A stretch of 64,000 bases of DNA from Aldehydirespirator sp965116665 (GTDB lineage Bacteria > Actinomycetota > Acidimicrobiia > Acidimicrobiales > Aldehydirespiratoraceae). The stretch lies in NCBI GenBank assembly GCA_965116665.1, contig OZ220709.1, positions 1,054,001 to 1,118,000 on the forward strand, written 5' to 3'. Shown piece after piece: positions 41,234-49,719 of the stretch; position 1 is the stretch's first letter, and every line of letters begins with the position of its first letter. Position numbers and translations under genes: made by a program. Under the pieces are notes generated by a model. It saw only the letters and a list, made by a program, of their open reading frames with translations, ran no database searches and was not told the DNA's origin.

Positions 41234-42163
41234 ATGCCGAACGGCTCCCAACCCGCCGACGAAGCTCTCTCCGACCAGCACCGGCTGCACATCGATGGCA
41301 TGACGGCCGTCGTCACCGGCGGGGCCAGCGGCATAGGCGAGGGAATCGTCAAGGCGCTGCTGCGCCGGGGCGCCCGGGTGGTGATCGCCGACATCGAGGA
41401 GCCGGTGTTGGAGGGGGCGGTGGAGGAGCTGTCGACCCTGGGCCCGGTTGAGGGCGTGCGTACCGACGTGAGCGATGAGCAGTCCGTCACCGCGCTGGCC
41501 GACCATGTGTTCAGCGCCTACGGGCAATGCAACCTGCTGTTCTGCAACGCCGGAGTCACCTCCGGCGGCGGGGGCAAGCCCTGGCAGCAGGAGCCCAACG
41601 ACTGGCGTTGGTGCTTCGGCGTCAACGTGTTCGGGGTGGCCATCTGCACGTGGGCGTTCGTTCCCCGGATGATCGACAGCGGCGAGCCCGGCCAGGTGAT
41701 CGTCACATCGTCGGGCGACGGCGGGTTCGCCCCGGTGCCGACTGCTTCGGTGTATGCCTCCTCCAAGGCGGCGGTCAGCTGCTTCACCGAGGCCCTCAAC
41801 CACAACCTCATCAGCGAGGGCACCAACCTTCGGGCCTCGGTGTTCTACCCGTCGGGCGGCATGATGAACACCGGCCTGTTCAACGCCCAGCGCAACCGGC
41901 CCGAGCACCTGCAGCGGGTGGGTGAGGGCACCGGGCGGGGAAGCCTCACCTTCGAGCAGCTCAAGGGGATCGTGGCCGAGATGCGCGGCGAGGAACCCCA
42001 AGTGGCCGACCTCGACGATCTGGGCGAGTTCGTGCTCGACGGCGTGGCCGAGCGCCGCTACATCATCGCCCGCGACCTCGACGAGACCGCGGAGCTGCTG
42101 CACGCCCGGGCCGACGCCATCGGCCGGGCCACGATGCCCCGCGGCCACAGCCTCGCCACCTGA
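41234..42163 (+). CDS. Short-chain dehydrogenase/reductase
   Basis: The 309-residue protein has TGGASGIGEG (near 30-39), DIEE after the second strand (an Asp that favours NAD), CNAGVTSGGG, the serine in VTSSGDGG and catalytic YASSK. The C-terminal region is longer than the classic 250-residue SDR. It is transcribed alone between another SDR and a convergent decarboxylase-like gene. Substrate unknown. Confidence 0.88.
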   Translation: MPNGSQPADEALSDQHRLHIDGMTAVVTGGASGIGEGIVKALLRRGARVVIADIEEPVLEGAVEELSTLGPVEGVRTDVSDEQSVTALADHVFSAYGQCNLLFCNAGVTSGGGGKPWQQEPNDWRWCFGVNVFGVAICTWAFVPRMIDSGEPGQVIVTSSGDGGFAPVPTASVYASSKAAVSCFTEALNHNLISEGTNLRASVFYPSGGMMNTGLFNAQRNRPEHLQRVGEGTGRGSLTFEQLKGIVAEMRGEEPQVADLDDLGEFVLDGVAERRYIIARDLDETAELLHARADAIGRATMPRGHSLAT

Positions 42164-42206
42164 GCCGGCCGGAGCAGGCGCGAGCCGTCTGCGTCCGGCG
42201 TGAGCT

Positions 42207-42971
42207 TCAGTCGGCTCGGGGGCCTCCCCGGGTTCCGGGCCAGCGGGAGGCGCCGATGGTGTCGGCATGGGGCCAGAAGGCGTCAGGGTCCAGCGGCCCG
42301 GCGTTGGTGATGCTGCGGGCCTTGGGCGCATGGGTCACCAGCTGGGCCGACAGCTGCTCCAGGATCGGGAGGTAGCGGGCGATCGGGTCCCACGGGCTGT
42401 CAAGCAGCTTCAGCTCGCCGTCGATGCTCTCGATGTGCTTCTGCTCGAAGGTGGTGGCCACGTCCACCACATGGGGCGGGAAGTCGTAGGAGCCGTCGGC
42501 GCCGCCGATGGCCCGCGAGTACTTGATCCACCACTCGTGGTCGCTCACGTCGCCCGGCGTTACGCCGGCCGGCCCGGTCACGTCCCCGCTGAACTCCACG
42601 AAGGTGTAGCCCTGATGGGTGGCCCGGGCCGCGACACGGTCGCCGAGGCGGTAGTAGTCGACTTCGCACAGGAACTTGGGCTGGCCGTTGGTCTCGTGGC
42701 TGATGGACACGGCCGCCTCCTGGTCGATGCCCATGCCCAGGTTGTAGAGGCCGTCGGTGCCCTGCCACGACGCCGGCACCTTCACGCTGATGCCGAACTC
42801 CGGCTCGGAGAGGATGGGCACGCAGTAGACGCCCACGGTCACCACCGGCTCGCCCGGGACCAGTCCGGGCGGCACGAGGTGCTCCACTCCGGCCGGGTCG
42901 GTTCGATAGGTCACCACCAGCTTCGGCCATCCGGCCACCTCGCCGGGACGGCTCATCGGGGTCTCGGTCAC
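42207..42971 (-). CDS. Acetoacetate decarboxylase-family protein
   Basis: The 254-residue protein follows the ADC fold: LVVTYRTDPAGVEHLVPPGL at the start, LYNLGMGIDQEAAVSISHETNGQPKFLCEVDYYRLGD in the middle. The lysine of GQPKFLCEV aligns with the Schiff-base lysine of acetoacetate decarboxylase (family GFPK). Many family members have other lyase or hydratase activities. GCAGGAGGCAAC directly precedes the GTG start. It is divergent from an acyl-CoA dehydrogenase gene, suggesting a shared catabolic job. Confidence 0.85.
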   Translation of the reverse strand: MTETPMSRPGEVAGWPKLVVTYRTDPAGVEHLVPPGLVPGEPVVTVGVYCVPILSEPEFGISVKVPASWQGTDGLYNLGMGIDQEAAVSISHETNGQPKFLCEVDYYRLGDRVAARATHQGYTFVEFSGDVTGPAGVTPGDVSDHEWWIKYSRAIGGADGSYDFPPHVVDVATTFEQKHIESIDGELKLLDSPWDPIARYLPILEQLSAQLVTHAPKARSITNAGPLDPDAFWPHADTIGASRWPGTRGGPRAD

Positions 42972-43129
42972 GTTGCCTCCTGCACGCTGTCTCCTGTCGC
43001 CTCGGGGCCCAGCGTATTGGAGCCGAGCGGTCCAGCGGGTGAGTTCTTGCGGGTGTGCGACACAGAAGTCTCCCGAGAAAATTCAGACTGCCGAGATGCA
43101 GACTGTGGGTTCACGAGCTAGGAGCAGCC

Positions 43130-44368
43130 ATGGCCATCGACTTCACGCTCTCCAGCGAGCAAGAGGAGATCAGGACCCGGGTCCGGTCGTTCATCGACGG
43201 GGTGGTAAAGCCGGCCGAGGCCCGCATCGAGGGCCGCGACGGCAGCCCGCCGCTGACCGGCGGCGACCGGGTGAGCGCCCTCATCGACCTTCGCAAGCAG
43301 GCTCGGGCCGCGGGCCTGTGGCTGCCCCACATGCCGCCCGAATGGGGCGGTATGGGCCTCGGGCACGTGGCCCTGGCGATGGTCCAGGCCGAGGCGGCCA
43401 AGTCCTACTACGGCCCCTGGGTGCTGAACTGCCAGGCACCCGACGAGGGCAACATGCACACCCTGCTGCACTGGGCCACGCCCGAGCAGGCCGAGAAGTA
43501 CCTGCGGCCCCTGTGTGAGGGCAAGGCGTGGTCTTGCTTCGCCATGACCGAGCCCGAGGTGGCCGGCTCCGATCCCACCCTGATCCAGACCCGGGCCTAC
43601 GCCGACGGCGACGAGTGGGTGATCAACGGCCACAAGTGGTTCATCTCCAACGCCCACCGGGCCCACTTCGCCATACTGGTGTGCCGCACCGAGGACGACC
43701 CCGACATTCCCCAGGCCGCCAACACCGCCTTCATCATCGACCTTCCCCATGAGGGCTGGACCGAGGTGCGCCAGATCGAGACCATGCACGGCAGCACCGG
43801 CCACAGCGAGATCCTCATCGAGGACCTGCGGGTCCACAACGACCAGATGCTCGGCGGGCGGGGCCAGGGACACCTGCTGGGCCAGTACCGGCTGGGCCCG
43901 GCCCGGCTGGCCCACTGCATGCGCTGGATCGCCCAGGCCGAGACCGCGCTGGACATGATGGTGGACCGGTCCACCAAGCGCTTCTCCCACGGATCGCTGC
44001 TGGCCGAGAAGCAGGGAATCCAGTGGATGATCGCCGACTCGGCCATGGAGCTCTACCAGGCCAAGCTGATGGTGCTGCACGCGGCCCACAAGATCGACCG
44101 GGGCGACGACTTCAAGTCCGAGGTGTCGATGGCCAAGCACTTCGTGGCCAACATGTTGAACCGGGTCATCGACCGCTCCATCCAGGTCCACGGCGCGCTG
44201 GGCTATTCCACCGACACCCCGCTGGCCCACATGTTCCAGCACGCCCGCTGGGCCCGCTTCGCCGACGGCGCCGACGAGGTCCACCAGATGCGCATCGCCC
44301 AGCGAACCATCGCCGCCTACACCGACGAGGGCACCACCCGCCGGGCCACCGGCAACCTGCCCATCTGA
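43130..44368 (+). CDS. Acyl-CoA dehydrogenase family protein
   Basis: The 412-residue flavoprotein begins IDFTLSSEQEEIRTRVRSFI. Family blocks are WGGMGLGHVALAMVQAE, the FAD/substrate loop CFAMTEPEVAGSD, IINGHKWFIS-type residues (VINGHKWFISN), VHNDQMLGGRGQGH and a C-terminal helix domain QVHGALGYSTDTPLAHM. It should oxidise an acyl-CoA and pass electrons to ETF. The start at 43130 follows TAGGAGC; the upstream in-frame ATG at 43055 adds unrelated residues. An SDR follows after 29 bases. Confidence 0.92.
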   Translation: MAIDFTLSSEQEEIRTRVRSFIDGVVKPAEARIEGRDGSPPLTGGDRVSALIDLRKQARAAGLWLPHMPPEWGGMGLGHVALAMVQAEAAKSYYGPWVLNCQAPDEGNMHTLLHWATPEQAEKYLRPLCEGKAWSCFAMTEPEVAGSDPTLIQTRAYADGDEWVINGHKWFISNAHRAHFAILVCRTEDDPDIPQAANTAFIIDLPHEGWTEVRQIETMHGSTGHSEILIEDLRVHNDQMLGGRGQGHLLGQYRLGPARLAHCMRWIAQAETALDMMVDRSTKRFSHGSLLAEKQGIQWMIADSAMELYQAKLMVLHAAHKIDRGDDFKSEVSMAKHFVANMLNRVIDRSIQVHGALGYSTDTPLAHMFQHARWARFADGADEVHQMRIAQRTIAAYTDEGTTRRATGNLPI

Positions 44369-44397
44369 GAGAGCCCGGCATGGCGAGGAGGATTCCG

Positions 44398-45180
44398 ATG
44401 ACAAGCGGCCACGACACCCTGTTCGATCTCGAGGGCAAGGTTGTTGCCATAACCGGAGGCTCCCGCGGTCTGGGCCGCGAGATGGCCGATGCCTTCGCCC
44501 ACCGGGGGGCACGGGTGGCCATCGCCAGCCGCAAGAAGGACGCCTGCCAGGCCGCCGCGGCTGAGATCGCGGCGGCATCGGGCTCCGAGGTGATCGGCTT
44601 GGGCCTTCATGTGGGCCGCTGGGACCAGTGCCAGCCGTTCGTCGAGGAGGTCACCGAACGGCTCGGTCCCATCGACGTGCTTGTCAACAACGCCGGCAGC
44701 TCGCCGCTGTACCCGTCCCTGGCCGAGGTCTCCGAGCGGCTGTTCGACAGCGTGATCGGCCTGAACCTCAAGGGTCCGTTCCGGCTGTGCGCGCTGGTGG
44801 CCGAGCAGATGCTGGCCCGGGACGCGGAGGGCAGCATCATCAACGTGTCGAGCATCGCCGCGGTGCAGCCCAGCAGGATCGAGGTGCCCTACGGGATGGC
44901 CAAGGCGGGACTCAACAACCTGACCGTCGCCCTGGCCCACATGCTCGGACCCAGGATCCGGGTCAACTGCATCATGCCGGGCCCGTTCCTGACCGAAATC
45001 TCCAAGGCATGGGACCTCGAGGACTTCGCCGAGACCGCCCGCCAGCGCATACCGCTGGCCCGGGGTGGCCAACCCGATGAGATCGTCGGTACGGCCCTCT
45101 ACCTGGCCTCGCCGGCCTCCAGCTACACCACCGGCGCGATCATCAAGGTAGACGGCGGCCTGGCCTGGCCCCCGGCCTGA
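44398..45180 (+). CDS. Short-chain dehydrogenase/reductase, FabG-like
   Basis: The 260-residue protein has ITGGSRGLGREMADAF, VNNAGSSPLYPSLAEV, NVSSIAAVQ, catalytic YGMAK and MPGPFLTEI, with the usual C-terminal GAIIKVDGG. It resembles gluconate-5-dehydrogenase/3-oxoacyl reductase type SDRs. GAGGAGG lies 7-13 bases before the chosen ATG; ATG 44380 (MARRIPMTS) is an alternative. It is probably cotranscribed with the acyl-CoA dehydrogenase gene. Confidence 0.9.
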   Translation: MTSGHDTLFDLEGKVVAITGGSRGLGREMADAFAHRGARVAIASRKKDACQAAAAEIAAASGSEVIGLGLHVGRWDQCQPFVEEVTERLGPIDVLVNNAGSSPLYPSLAEVSERLFDSVIGLNLKGPFRLCALVAEQMLARDAEGSIINVSSIAAVQPSRIEVPYGMAKAGLNNLTVALAHMLGPRIRVNCIMPGPFLTEISKAWDLEDFAETARQRIPLARGGQPDEIVGTALYLASPASSYTTGAIIKVDGGLAWPPA

Positions 45181-45196
45181 GAGCGTCGGGCCGACC

Positions 45197-45202
45197 TATC
45201 CT
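45197..45202 (+). promoter_or_regulatory. -10-like hexamer for the membrane-protein gene
   Basis: TATCCT ends 6 bases before the GTG at 45209. Confidence 0.45.
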
Positions 45203-45208
45203 GCGATC

Positions 45209-45769
45209 GTGACCCAGGAATCGGTGGCCGGCGATGAGGCAGGGTTCTCCGACGCGTCGGGTACCGGTGAAGCGCCCAGCGATGCCGACGTTCGAGACAG
45301 GCTTCCCGATGATCTCGACGCGTCCACCTATGTCGGCCCGTACCTGTTCCCGAACAACAGCAGGCGCCGCATAGCCGGGGTGCTCTACCTGCTGATCGGA
45401 GCAGCCGCCATCTTGGTGCCGCTGGCGGCCGATTCTGACGCCGTGCTCGTCAACGGCGGCTTCATCGCCGGTGGAATCGGCCTGATCGGTTTCGGGCTGT
45501 ACTGCCTGCAGGCCGGCTGGAACCTGGCCGTCGACGAGAACGACGCGCTGGTCTCGGCTACGCGGCAGGTCGGCTTCCCGGTAGGCCACGCCTCGGCCCA
45601 GCTCGCCTGGCGGGGCCTGCGCAGCCGGCCCACATGGCGCATCCTGCTGTACTCCAACGAACCGTCGCCGTCGAGCCGGGGCCTCGTGCTGGTCGACGGC
45701 GTGGACGGCGGGGTGGTGGGGTGTTTCGTGGAGGACAACCCCGAGGACTGGACCGGTCTCGACGCCTGA
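45209..45769 (+). CDS. Conserved-looking membrane protein of unknown function
   Basis: The 186-residue protein has an acidic N-terminal 45 residues, then DASTYVGPYLFPNNSRRR, two membrane helices (about 57-75 and 83-103), and a soluble C-terminal part with VGHASAQLAWRGLRSRPTWRILLYS and RGLVLVDGVDGGVVGCF. No family recognised. The ordered, non-repetitive sequence and the hexamer at the GTG support a real gene. It ends just before the tandem repeat array. Confidence 0.7.
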   Translation: MTQESVAGDEAGFSDASGTGEAPSDADVRDRLPDDLDASTYVGPYLFPNNSRRRIAGVLYLLIGAAAILVPLAADSDAVLVNGGFIAGGIGLIGFGLYCLQAGWNLAVDENDALVSATRQVGFPVGHASAQLAWRGLRSRPTWRILLYSNEPSPSSRGLVLVDGVDGGVVGCFVEDNPEDWTGLDA

Positions 45770-45831
45770 CACGCTCGTGCCCCGCCGGCGGCACCGCGAC
45801 CCCCCAGGCGGGGGATGCGGGTGTTCGACTT

Positions 45832-46170
45832 GCGAGCGAGTAGGGCGAAGCCCGTGCGAGCAAGCGGACGCACGCAGCGCCCGCCGGGGCACGCTGCACC
45901 AAGCTGGTAGCGTTTTGCGAGCGAGTAGGGCGAAGCCCGTGCGAGCAAGCCGACGCACGCAGCGCCCGCCGGGGGCACGCTGCACCAAGCTGGTAGCGTT
46001 TTGCGAGCGAGTAGGGCGAAGCCCGTGCGAGCAAGCGGACGCACGCAGCGCCCGCCGGGGCACGCTGCACCAAGCTGGTAGCGTTTTGCGAGCGAGTAGG
46101 GCGAAGCCCGTGCGAGCAAGCGGACGCACGCAGCGCCCGCCGGGGCACGCTGCAGCAAGCTGGTAGCGTT
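45832..46170. repeat. Four-copy 85-bp tandem repeat upstream of the PIM lipid genes
   Basis: Copies lie at 45832-45916, 45917-46002, 46003-46087 and 46088-46170. They are nearly identical: copy 2 has one substitution and one extra G, copy 4 one substitution and a truncated end. Each contains GGGCGAAGCCC (a short hairpin) and ends CTGGTAGCGT, so each copy carries the -10-like hexamer TAGCGT. The last copy places it about 30 bases before the pgsA ATG. Open frames across the array are by-products of the period not being a multiple of stop-containing codons. The unit resembles in flavour the 53-bp dispersed repeat (CCGTG-GAGC-AAGCGG). Confidence 0.9.
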
Positions 46171-46199
46171 CAGTCGCAGCCGAACCGGAAGGCCGCTGA

Positions 46200-46898
46200 A
46201 TGTTCGACGGAAACTGGCGTGAGGCAGTAGACCGGGGGCTCACACCGATTGGCGTGTCGCTGCGCCGCACCGGAGTGACCGCCGACATGGTGACCATCAC
46301 CGGCATCGTCATGGCCACCGGAGCGGCCGTAGCCATCGCCGCCGGCCACCTGCGGCTGGGATTCCTGCTGCTGGTCCTGACGGGCATTCCCGATGCGCTC
46401 GACGGCGCGGTGGCCAAGGCCTCGGGCACGTCCTCGCAGCGGGGCGCGTTCTTCGACTCGGTGTCGGACCGGCTCACCGATGCGCTGCTCTTCGGCGGTC
46501 TGGCCTGGTACCTGTCGGACACCGAGCCGGGCCACATCATGATGCTGCCGGTGGCGGTGATGAGCCTGGCCATGCTGGTCTCCTACCAGCGGGCCAAGGC
46601 GGAGTCGCTCGGCTACAACGCCAAGGGCGGCATCATGGAGCGAGCCGAGCGCTTCATCGTGCTCGGCTTCGGCCTGCTGTTCAGCGAGTTGCTCATCTGG
46701 ACCCTCTGGCTGATGCTGGGGCTGACCGCGGTCACCGCGGTTCAGCGGTTCGTCAAGGTCTGGAGGCAGGCGTCGGAGGATCGGCCGGTCCGCTCTAGCT
46801 CGCGCCGCCGGTTCCGCCGGTCCCGGGCCGGCAGGCGAGGCGTCTACACCGCCAGGCGGGCCCGGATGCGCAGCCGCCCACCGACCGACGCTGCCTGA
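46200..46898 (+). CDS. pgsA: CDP-alcohol phosphatidyltransferase, phosphatidylinositol(-phosphate) synthase type
   Basis: In actinobacteria this enzyme joins CDP-diacylglycerol to inositol phosphate, the first step to PI and PIMs. The 232-residue protein has the family motif DALDGAVAKASG...GAFFDSVSDR (with Lys where AR is usual), about six membrane helices, and a basic C-terminal tail of about 35 residues. GGAAGG lies upstream of the ATG. The following genes patA and pimA match the mycobacterial order, which supports the inositol assignment over a glycerol-phosphate one. Confidence 0.88.
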   Translation: MFDGNWREAVDRGLTPIGVSLRRTGVTADMVTITGIVMATGAAVAIAAGHLRLGFLLLVLTGIPDALDGAVAKASGTSSQRGAFFDSVSDRLTDALLFGGLAWYLSDTEPGHIMMLPVAVMSLAMLVSYQRAKAESLGYNAKGGIMERAERFIVLGFGLLFSELLIWTLWLMLGLTAVTAVQRFVKVWRQASEDRPVRSSSRRRFRRSRAGRRGVYTARRARMRSRPPTDAA

Positions 46899-46919
46899 TC
46901 CATCCGCGAGGGCTGCTGG

Positions 46920-47831
46920 ATGCCGTCGGCGTCGGCCTACCGGGCCGGCGAGTTCTTCGCCCGCCGCGCTCCGTCAGCACTGGCCAGGGGCGGGGCGCTG
47001 GCCGCCGCGCTCGGTGCCGCGGCCACCAGCGGCAAGAAGCGCCTGCTGGTCCGCCGCAACCTGGAGAGGGCCCTGGACCGCCAGATGGGGCCCGCAGAGG
47101 CTGCCCGCCGTGTGACGGCTGTCTTCGACTGGTACGCCCGGTACTACCTCGAGAGCTTCAAGCTGCCGAGCATCGACGCGGCTGCCATCGACGCTGGGTT
47201 CGGCTACGAGGGGTTCGGCGCCGTCGAGCGCGCCGTCCGCTCCGGGACCGGGCCGATACTGGTCATGCCGCATCTGGGAACCTGGGAGTGGGCGGCATGG
47301 TGGCTGGCACTGATCCCGAAGCTGAAGGTCACGGCAGTGGTCGAGCCGCTGGAGCCTCCGGAGGTCTTCGAGTGGTTCAGGGCCTTCCGGGAGCGGCTGG
47401 GTATGGACATCATCCCTCTCGGACCGGACGCGGGCGGACGCCTGGCGGCCGCGATACGGCGCGGCGATGTCGTGTGCCTGCTGGCGGACCGGGATGTCGC
47501 CGGCAACGGTGTCGAGGTGGACTTCTTCGGAGAGCGGACCCGGCTGCCCGCCGGTCCGGCCCTGCTGGCGCTGCGTACCGGCGCCCCCCTCATTCCCGCC
47601 GCGGTGTATTGGCGGGGCTCCGGTCGCCACGCCGTGGCGGCGCCCCCACTCGACACCCGGCGGCTCGGCGGCATCCGTGCCGACGTGTCCCGCGTCGTCC
47701 AGTCCTACGCCGCCGCGCTCGAGCAGCTGATCCGGGCCGCGCCCGACCAGTGGCACCTGATGTCACCCAACTGGCCCAGCGACTACGAGGCGCTGGGCCA
47801 ACCGGTTCCCGAGCCCCTCCTCGGGCTCTAG
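46920..47831 (+). CDS. patA: Phosphatidylinositol mannoside acyltransferase (LpxL-like)
   Basis: The 303-residue protein belongs to the LpxL/HtrB lysophospholipid acyltransferase family: RNLERAL, WYARYYLESFKLPS, the catalytic-type MPHLGTWEWAAWW (histidine with downstream acidic residue), PLGPDAGGRLAAAIRRGDVVCLLADRD and VDFFGERTRLPAGPALLALRTGAPLIPA. Between pgsA and pimA it should acylate the mannose of PIM1. GAGGGCTGCTGG precedes the ATG. Confidence 0.9.
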   Translation: MPSASAYRAGEFFARRAPSALARGGALAAALGAAATSGKKRLLVRRNLERALDRQMGPAEAARRVTAVFDWYARYYLESFKLPSIDAAAIDAGFGYEGFGAVERAVRSGTGPILVMPHLGTWEWAAWWLALIPKLKVTAVVEPLEPPEVFEWFRAFRERLGMDIIPLGPDAGGRLAAAIRRGDVVCLLADRDVAGNGVEVDFFGERTRLPAGPALLALRTGAPLIPAAVYWRGSGRHAVAAPPLDTRRLGGIRADVSRVVQSYAAALEQLIRAAPDQWHLMSPNWPSDYEALGQPVPEPLLGL

Positions 47832-47834
47832 CCT
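47829..47834 (+). promoter_or_regulatory. -10-like hexamer for pimA
   Basis: TAGCCT overlaps the patA stop codon and ends 7 bases before the GTG of pimA. Confidence 0.4.
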
Positions 47835-47841
47835 CTGAGGG

Positions 47842-48933
47842 GTGCGGATAGGCATCATCTGCCCGTACAGCCTCACCCTGCCCGGCGGTGTGCAGATGCA
47901 GGTGCTCGGGTTGGCCCGGGCTCTCAGTCGTAGCGGGCACCCCACCCGGGTGCTCGGTCCCTGCGACGGCCCGCCGCCCGATCCGAACGTGACCCCTCTC
48001 GGGAACAGCCTGCCCGCGATCGCCAACGGTTCCATAGCGCCGGTGGCACCCGACCCGTCATGCCAGCTGCGGGCCATTCGAGCCATGCGCGACGAGTCCT
48101 TCGACGTCATCCATCTGCACGAGCCGCTGGCGCCCGGACCGACCATGACGGCCCTGCTGGTGAGGCCCGCGCCCCTCGTCGGGACCTTCCACCTGGCGGG
48201 CGGCTCGCTCGCCTACGACCTGCTCCCCCGAGCGACCCGGTTCCTCGCCAACCGTCTCGACTTGAGGGTGGCGGTCTCCCCCGACGCCCGCGACACCGCC
48301 CGCGACGCACTGGGAGGCAGCTACGACCTGCTCTACAACGGCGTGGAGCTGGCCCCCTACCGGGCGGCCGAGCCGGCCCCCACCGACGGCCCGACGATCC
48401 TGTTCGTCGGTCGCCACGAGCCTCGCAAGGGTCTCGGGGTCCTGCTCGACGCGCTGGCAATGCTCCCCGAGACGGTGAGGCTGTGGGTTGCCGGCTCGGG
48501 TCCCGAGACGGCAGCTCTGCAGACCCGGTTGGAGGGCGACCCTCGCGTCGAGTGGCTCGGCACCATCACCGACAGCGAGAAGATCGCCCGGCTGAAGGGG
48601 GCCGATGTGCTGTGCGCTCCGTCCCTGAGAGGGGAGTCCTTCGGCATCGTGCTGCTGGAGGCGATGGCCGCGGGCGCCGCGGTTGTGGCCAGCGACCTTC
48701 CCGGCTACCGCAATGTGGCCCGACCGGACCTGGACGCGCTGCTGGTGCCGCCGGGTGATTCGCGGGCGCTGGCCGGCGCCATCGACCGAGTGCTCTCCAG
48801 CGCCTCCGAGTCGGCGCGGCTGGTGGAGGCTGGACACGTGAGAGCGGAGGCCTTCTCCATGTCCCGTCTCGCCGATCACTACCTCCAGCGCTACGAACGG
48901 ATCGCGGTGTCGACGAATACCAAGCAGGGCTAG
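47842..48933 (+). CDS. pimA: Phosphatidyl-myo-inositol mannosyltransferase PimA
   Basis: PimA transfers mannose from GDP-mannose to PI at the inner leaflet. The 363-residue GT4 glycosyltransferase starts RIGIICPYSLTLPGGVQMQVLGLARAL, has a central DVIHLHEPLAPGP, then ILFVGRHEPRKGLGVLLDAL, and the GT-B donor site PSLRGESFGIVLLEAMAAGAAVVASDLPGY, the EX7E region. Gene order with pgsA and patA is as in mycobacteria. Confidence 0.93.
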   Translation: MRIGIICPYSLTLPGGVQMQVLGLARALSRSGHPTRVLGPCDGPPPDPNVTPLGNSLPAIANGSIAPVAPDPSCQLRAIRAMRDESFDVIHLHEPLAPGPTMTALLVRPAPLVGTFHLAGGSLAYDLLPRATRFLANRLDLRVAVSPDARDTARDALGGSYDLLYNGVELAPYRAAEPAPTDGPTILFVGRHEPRKGLGVLLDALAMLPETVRLWVAGSGPETAALQTRLEGDPRVEWLGTITDSEKIARLKGADVLCAPSLRGESFGIVLLEAMAAGAAVVASDLPGYRNVARPDLDALLVPPGDSRALAGAIDRVLSSASESARLVEAGHVRAEAFSMSRLADHYLQRYERIAVSTNTKQG

Positions 48934-48987
48934 AGCCGGTCGCGGAGATACGGTGGCAGCCCGACATCCGCTACACCGCAGAACACC

Positions 48988-49719
48988 TTGAGGAACCACC
49001 CAGCAGCCGTCATCGCTCCCCCAACCGCCATCACCGGGCTAGCCGTATGGGCGGTCCTTTGGGCTGTGGGCGTCTCGCCTCTCACGGCTGTCGTTCCCGC
49101 CGGGGTCGTGGGCCTGGCCGTCGCCATGCTGGTATGGCTCAATGCGCCCCAGTCGGCGCTGGCCGCCCTCGGAGCCCGGCCGCTGGTCCCAGGCGAGCAT
49201 CCGCGGCTCGAGAACCTCGTCGAGGGGCTGTGCACCACCCACGGATTCAACCGGCCCTCGCTGCATGTGGTGGAGACGCCGGAGATCAACGCGGCGTCAG
49301 CAGGACGGCGCCAGCTGGCCGCCCACCTGATCCTGACCCGCGGGGCGCTGATGGAGCTCGACCGTCTGGAGCTGGAAGCGGTGGTGGCCCGCCAACTCTG
49401 CGAGATCAGGCGAGGAGTGGCGATAGAGACGGTGCGGGCCAGCGTCGCCCGGATCCCCGTCGTCGGAACTCTCGCCGTCCGCCTCATCGGACGCGCCCCG
49501 GGCCATGACCGGGCAAGCGACATCGACATCGAGGCGGTCCGGCTCACCAACTACCCGCCGGCCCTGGCTTCCGCCCTGTCCAAGGCCGCTGCGGCGACCA
49601 GCCTTGAGGCATCCGGAGCGGCAGGTCATCTCTGGCTCATGGTGCCCGAGCAGTCCAGGCCCACGGCTGGGGCTCAGCCCTCAATGGCTCAGCGGATCGA
49701 CGTCCTGGGCGAGATCTGA
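48988..49719 (+). CDS. Degenerate M48 (HtpX-like) membrane peptidase homologue
   Basis: The 243-residue protein has two membrane helices (about 12-50), then PRLENLVEGLCTTHGFNRPSLHVVETPEINAAS and LILTRGALMELDRLELEAVVARQLCEI. In active M48 peptidases the last stretch is LExVLAHELxHI with zinc ligands HExxH; here it reads ARQLCEI, so both histidines and the catalytic glutamate are gone. It is probably a non-catalytic relative. The start is a TTG; TGATG links its end to the next gene. It follows the PIM cluster by 54 bases. Confidence 0.75.
   Translation: MRNHPAAVIAPPTAITGLAVWAVLWAVGVSPLTAVVPAGVVGLAVAMLVWLNAPQSALAALGARPLVPGEHPRLENLVEGLCTTHGFNRPSLHVVETPEINAASAGRRQLAAHLILTRGALMELDRLELEAVVARQLCEIRRGVAIETVRASVARIPVVGTLAVRLIGRAPGHDRASDIDIEAVRLTNYPPALASALSKAAAATSLEASGAAGHLWLMVPEQSRPTAGAQPSMAQRIDVLGEI

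Noticed and set aside
45385..46158. Minus-strand frames with repeated LARTGFALL-type peptides across the 85-bp array
   Set aside because: They are translations of the DNA repeat in successive frames, not a conserved protein.
45832..46170. Possible CRISPR array
   Set aside because: The units are contiguous 85-bp copies with no unique spacers, and no cas genes are in the window.
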